64,000 bases of DNA, taken from Arhodomonas aquaeolei DSM 8974 (GTDB taxonomy: Bacteria; Pseudomonadota; Gammaproteobacteria; Nitrococcales; Nitrococcaceae). The notes beneath the pieces were generated by a model, which did no database searches, had not been told where the DNA came from, and saw only the letters and a list, made by a program, of their open reading frames with translations. This document shows positions 58,740 through 64,000 of this stretch, one piece after another. Position 1 is the stretch's first letter; each line of letters opens with the position of its first letter. The stretch spans positions 62,001-126,000 of the forward strand of contig NZ_KB894810.1 in assembly GCF_000374645.1 (NCBI RefSeq), given 5' to 3'. Both the position numbers and the translations under genes were made by a program.

Positions 58740-59786
58740 TCATCCGCTCCGGGCACCGGCGCGACCCGCACCGGCGGCCAATCGTGTCATCTCGCTGGCC
58801 AAGTGTAACAGTTCGTCCCACGGCCGGCCCCGGGCCGCGCCCTTGATCACCCGGTCGACCCGCGCGGCGTCCACCAGCAGCGCCTGCCAGCGCGAGGCGG
58901 GCACCGCCCCGGCGAGCTGCCAGAGGGGACGCTGTTCCGCCTTGCGGATGCGGTGACGCCGGAACACGGCGTCCGGCGACTCCCGGCGGCTGGCATGCGC
59001 GGCACGCAGCTCCAGCAGCACGCGCAGCATCCGCGCGAGCACGCCGAGCACCAGCACCGGCTCGTCATCCTCCTCGCGCAGGCCGTCGGTGATCCGCCAC
59101 ACCCGGGCGAGGTCGCCGGCGGCCACCGCCCGCGGCAGGTCGAAGGTGACGAAGCGGGCGCTGTCGCCCACCGCCTCCCGCACCTCGGCGGCACCGATGC
59201 GCCCGCCGTCGTAGAGCAGCGAAAGCTTGTCCACCTCCTGCGCGGCGGCGAGGAGATTGCCCTCGGCCCGCTCGGCGAGCAGCGCCAGCGCCTCCTCGTC
59301 CGCCTCCAGGCCCCGGGCACGCAGCCGCCGGGCGAGCCAGCCGGGAAGCTGGCCGGCGGCGACCGGCCACGCATGCACGTGGACCCCGGCACCGGCGAGG
59401 GCCTTCACCCAGGCGCTGCTGCGCTGGCGCGCGTCGATGCCGGCGGCCGCCACGACCAGCAGCGTATCCGCCGGCGGATCGCCGGCATACTCCTTGAGTG
59501 CGGCACCGCCGTCACGGCCGACCTTGCCGTCCGGGCAGCGCAGCTCCACCAGCCGGCGGCTGCTGAACAGCGACAGGCTGCGGGCGGCCTCGCGCAGACG
59601 CCCCCAGTCGAAACCGGCCTCGACCTGGAGCACCTCGCGCTCGTCGAAGCCGGCCGCGCGGGCGGCCTCGCGGATCTGCGACAGGGATTCCTCGACGAGC
59701 AGGGGCTCGTCGCCGGTGAGCAGGTACACCGGCGCGAGCCCGGCGCTCAGCTGGCGGGGGAGCTGCTCCGGGCGCAGCTCGGCCAT
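58740..59786 (-). CDS. holA: DNA polymerase III subunit delta (HolA)
   Basis: This is the clamp-loader subunit that opens the beta clamp. It is 348 residues. The N-terminal VYLLTGDEPLLVEESLSQIR and the beta-binding SLSLFSSRRLVELR segment are typical. LLAERAEGNLLAAAQEVDKLSLL marks the AAA-like middle part. lptE lies two bases upstream, in the conserved leuS-lptE-holA order. Confidence 0.94.
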   Translation of the reverse strand: MAELRPEQLPRQLSAGLAPVYLLTGDEPLLVEESLSQIREAARAAGFDEREVLQVEAGFDWGRLREAARSLSLFSSRRLVELRCPDGKVGRDGGAALKEYAGDPPADTLLVVAAAGIDARQRSSAWVKALAGAGVHVHAWPVAAGQLPGWLARRLRARGLEADEEALALLAERAEGNLLAAAQEVDKLSLLYDGGRIGAAEVREAVGDSARFVTFDLPRAVAAGDLARVWRITDGLREEDDEPVLVLGVLARMLRVLLELRAAHASRRESPDAVFRRHRIRKAEQRPLWQLAGAVPASRWQALLVDAARVDRVIKGAARGRPWDELLHLASEMTRLAAGAGRAGARSG

Positions 59787-59788
59787 AG

Positions 59789-62805
<3,017 letters not shown>

Positions 62806-62903
62806 CTAAAGCGCAGAGGATACCGTGACCCGCGAGGGGTTTGCACCAGTCGCCGCGAACGGCATATTGACGGATCATCTCCATACGACGGCGAGGAACG
62901 CTG

Positions 62904-63422
62904 ATGAGCGACGACAAGCACGAGCGCGAACTGCGCGGCTACGAACGCATGCTCGAACGCCTGCGCGACCGACTGGACACGGCGGAGAAGGAGCTCGGCC
63001 CGCATGTTCGCGAGGCGCTGGAGCACGCCCGCGACCGCGCCGTGGAGCTCGGCGAGCTCACCCGCGAGGAAGCGGACCGGGTGGCGGAATGGCTGCGTCG
63101 CGACCTCGAGGAGGCCGCCGACTACACCGCGCGCAACAACCGGGATCTGAGCGCCTGGCTGCACATGGACGTCCAGCTCATCGAGAACTGGCTGCTCGAC
63201 CGTTTCACCTCCGTGGCGGACCGTACCCGGCTGGAATGGCTGGAGTTCCAGCAGTTCCTGGAGCGGGCCTCGGAGTATCACACCGGCGAGATCGCCGGCC
63301 CCGGGCGCCTGCGCTGCCAGGCCTGCGGCGAGCACCTGACCTTCACCCGCCCCGGCCACATCCCGCCCTGCCCCAAGTGCCGGGGCACGGTGTTCGTGCG
63401 CGCCAGCGCCGACGCCGCCTGA
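62904..63422 (+). CDS. Zinc ribbon-containing YbeL-like protein (DUF1451)
   Basis: This 172-residue protein has a long charged helical N-terminus (YERMLERLRDRLDTAEKELG) and a C-terminal zinc ribbon with two CxxC pairs (CQACGEHLTF and CPKCRGTVF). Function is unknown for YbeL. It neighbours leuS and lnt, as in many gammaproteobacteria. GAGGA lies before the ATG. Confidence 0.9.
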   Translation: MSDDKHERELRGYERMLERLRDRLDTAEKELGPHVREALEHARDRAVELGELTREEADRVAEWLRRDLEEAADYTARNNRDLSAWLHMDVQLIENWLLDRFTSVADRTRLEWLEFQQFLERASEYHTGEIAGPGRLRCQACGEHLTFTRPGHIPPCPKCRGTVFVRASADAA

Positions 63423-63437
63423 GCCGCCGCGGGGATC

Positions 63438-64000
63438 TCAGTCCGCGCGCCGGCGGGGCGCGCGGGCGAGCCCCGCGGCGAGCACCAGCACCGCCAGCAC
63501 GAGTGCGACCGCCGGCACGTCGCGGTAGACGACGTAGGGCGTCTCCCCCCGGCGCGGGCGCACCGAGGCCTCCAGCACCGTGCGCTCGAACTGCGGCGCC
63601 TGCGCCCGGATCGTGCCGTCGGCGCCGATCACGGCGGTGATCCCGGTGTTGGTGGCACGCAGCATCTCCCGGCCGGTCTCCAGCGCGCGCATGCGCGCCA
63701 TCTCCAGGTGCTGGTGGGGCGCGGCGGAGTCGCCGAACCAGCCGTCGTTGCTGACGTTGAGCAGGACCTGCGCCTGCGGCAGGGCATCGGCGATGAGCGG
63801 GCCGAAGGTGACCTCGTAGCACACGGAGGCGCCGATGGTGACCCCGTCGACGGTGAGCGGCGCCGGCTCGGTGCCGGCGCTGAAGTCCCCCAGGGGCGCG
63901 CCGATGAAGTCCAGCGCACCGCCGAGCCAGTCCCGGAAGGGGACGTATTCGCCGAACGGCACCAGGTGGCGCTTGAAGTAGCCGGTGGCCGGCCCCTGGC
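63438..64000 (-). CDS. lnt: Apolipoprotein N-acyltransferase Lnt, C-terminal part (runs off the window)
   Basis: This transfers the third acyl chain to lipoproteins at the inner membrane. The window holds the last 187 codons, including the nitrilase-domain lysine region YFKRHLVPFGEYVPF, the catalytic cysteine in IGASVCYEVTFGPLIADAL, LLNVSNDGWFG and a final membrane helix (VVYRDVPAVALVLAVLVLAAG). The N-terminal helices lie outside. It is convergent with ybeL, 15 bases from its stop. Confidence 0.95.
   Translation of the reverse strand, partial: QGPATGYFKRHLVPFGEYVPFRDWLGGALDFIGAPLGDFSAGTEPAPLTVDGVTIGASVCYEVTFGPLIADALPQAQVLLNVSNDGWFGDSAAPHQHLEMARMRALETGREMLRATNTGITAVIGADGTIRAQAPQFERTVLEASVRPRRGETPYVVYRDVPAVALVLAVLVLAAGLARAPRRRAD

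Overview
This 64 kb window is GC-rich, densely coded bacterial chromosome. Gene content and gene order point to a gammaproteobacterium, probably Chromatiales/Ectothiorhodospiraceae-like. The evidence is the gyrA-serC-(serA)-pheA-hisC-tyrA-aroA-cmk-rpsA-ihfB-lapA-lapB-pyrF superoperon, the leuS-lptE-holA-(proA)-nadD-rsfS-rlmH block, the maf-rng-yhdP-nit-tldD/pmbA block, and the mtnA/mtaD-ubiG-mupP-yciK neighbourhood familiar from Pseudomonas. Taxonomy is inferred from synteny only. Several genes have TTG starts supported by good Shine-Dalgarno sequences (radical SAM gene, aminotransferase, mtnA, trpS).

Layout. 1-1538: methionine ABC importer metN(partial)-metI-metQ. 1846-6291: a radical SAM/SPASM-type protein of unknown role, uvrB, and a divergent class I aminotransferase. 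6304-6459: tRNA-Asn(GTT) with a clear promoter and a hairpin behind it. 6567-8940: a stretch of broken genes comprising a helix-hairpin-helix relic, a multiply frameshifted HAD phosphatase, a DeoR-type regulator with a one-base lesion, and a ugpQ with a large internal deletion. These are the distal genes of an otherwise intact glycerol-3-phosphate ABC transporter operon ugpB-A-E-C (8937-13221).

13670-31386 is one long run of minus-strand housekeeping genes: galU, a ComEA-like protein, pyrF, lapB, lapA, ihfB, rpsA, cmk, aroA, tyrA, hisC, pheA, serA, serC, gyrA, a periplasmic cyclophilin and mtnA. It combines serine and aromatic amino acid synthesis with DNA, RNA and envelope functions. Divergently, 31586-34323 carries mtaD, ubiG and mupP (methylthioadenosine salvage, ubiquinone methylation, cell-wall recycling). 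34431-38688 holds an IgaA/UmoB-family membrane protein, a probably inactive squalene/phytoene-synthase-like protein, and a YciK-type SDR. 38843-44156: a stand-alone Ycf46-N-terminal-like protein, a MagIII-like DNA glycosylase, rluB, scpB, scpA, trpS and yciO. 44285-45729: yciI-bolA-ppiC ending in a strong terminator.

45782-62748 is a second long minus-strand run, in transcription order: leuS, lptE, holA, proA, nadD, rsfS, rlmH, maf, rng, yhdP, a nitrilase-family amidase, tldD, pmbA and a small conserved protein. Many neighbours overlap by ATGA/GTGA, which implies translational coupling. The window ends with ybeL and the 3' part of lnt.

The most unusual points are the IgaA homologue far from its usual enterobacterial Rcs setting, the clustered decay of the genes distal to ugpC next to tRNA-Asn, and the overlap of a degenerate terpene-synthase-fold gene with yciK. 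I see no CRISPR array, insertion sequence, prophage or rRNA operon.
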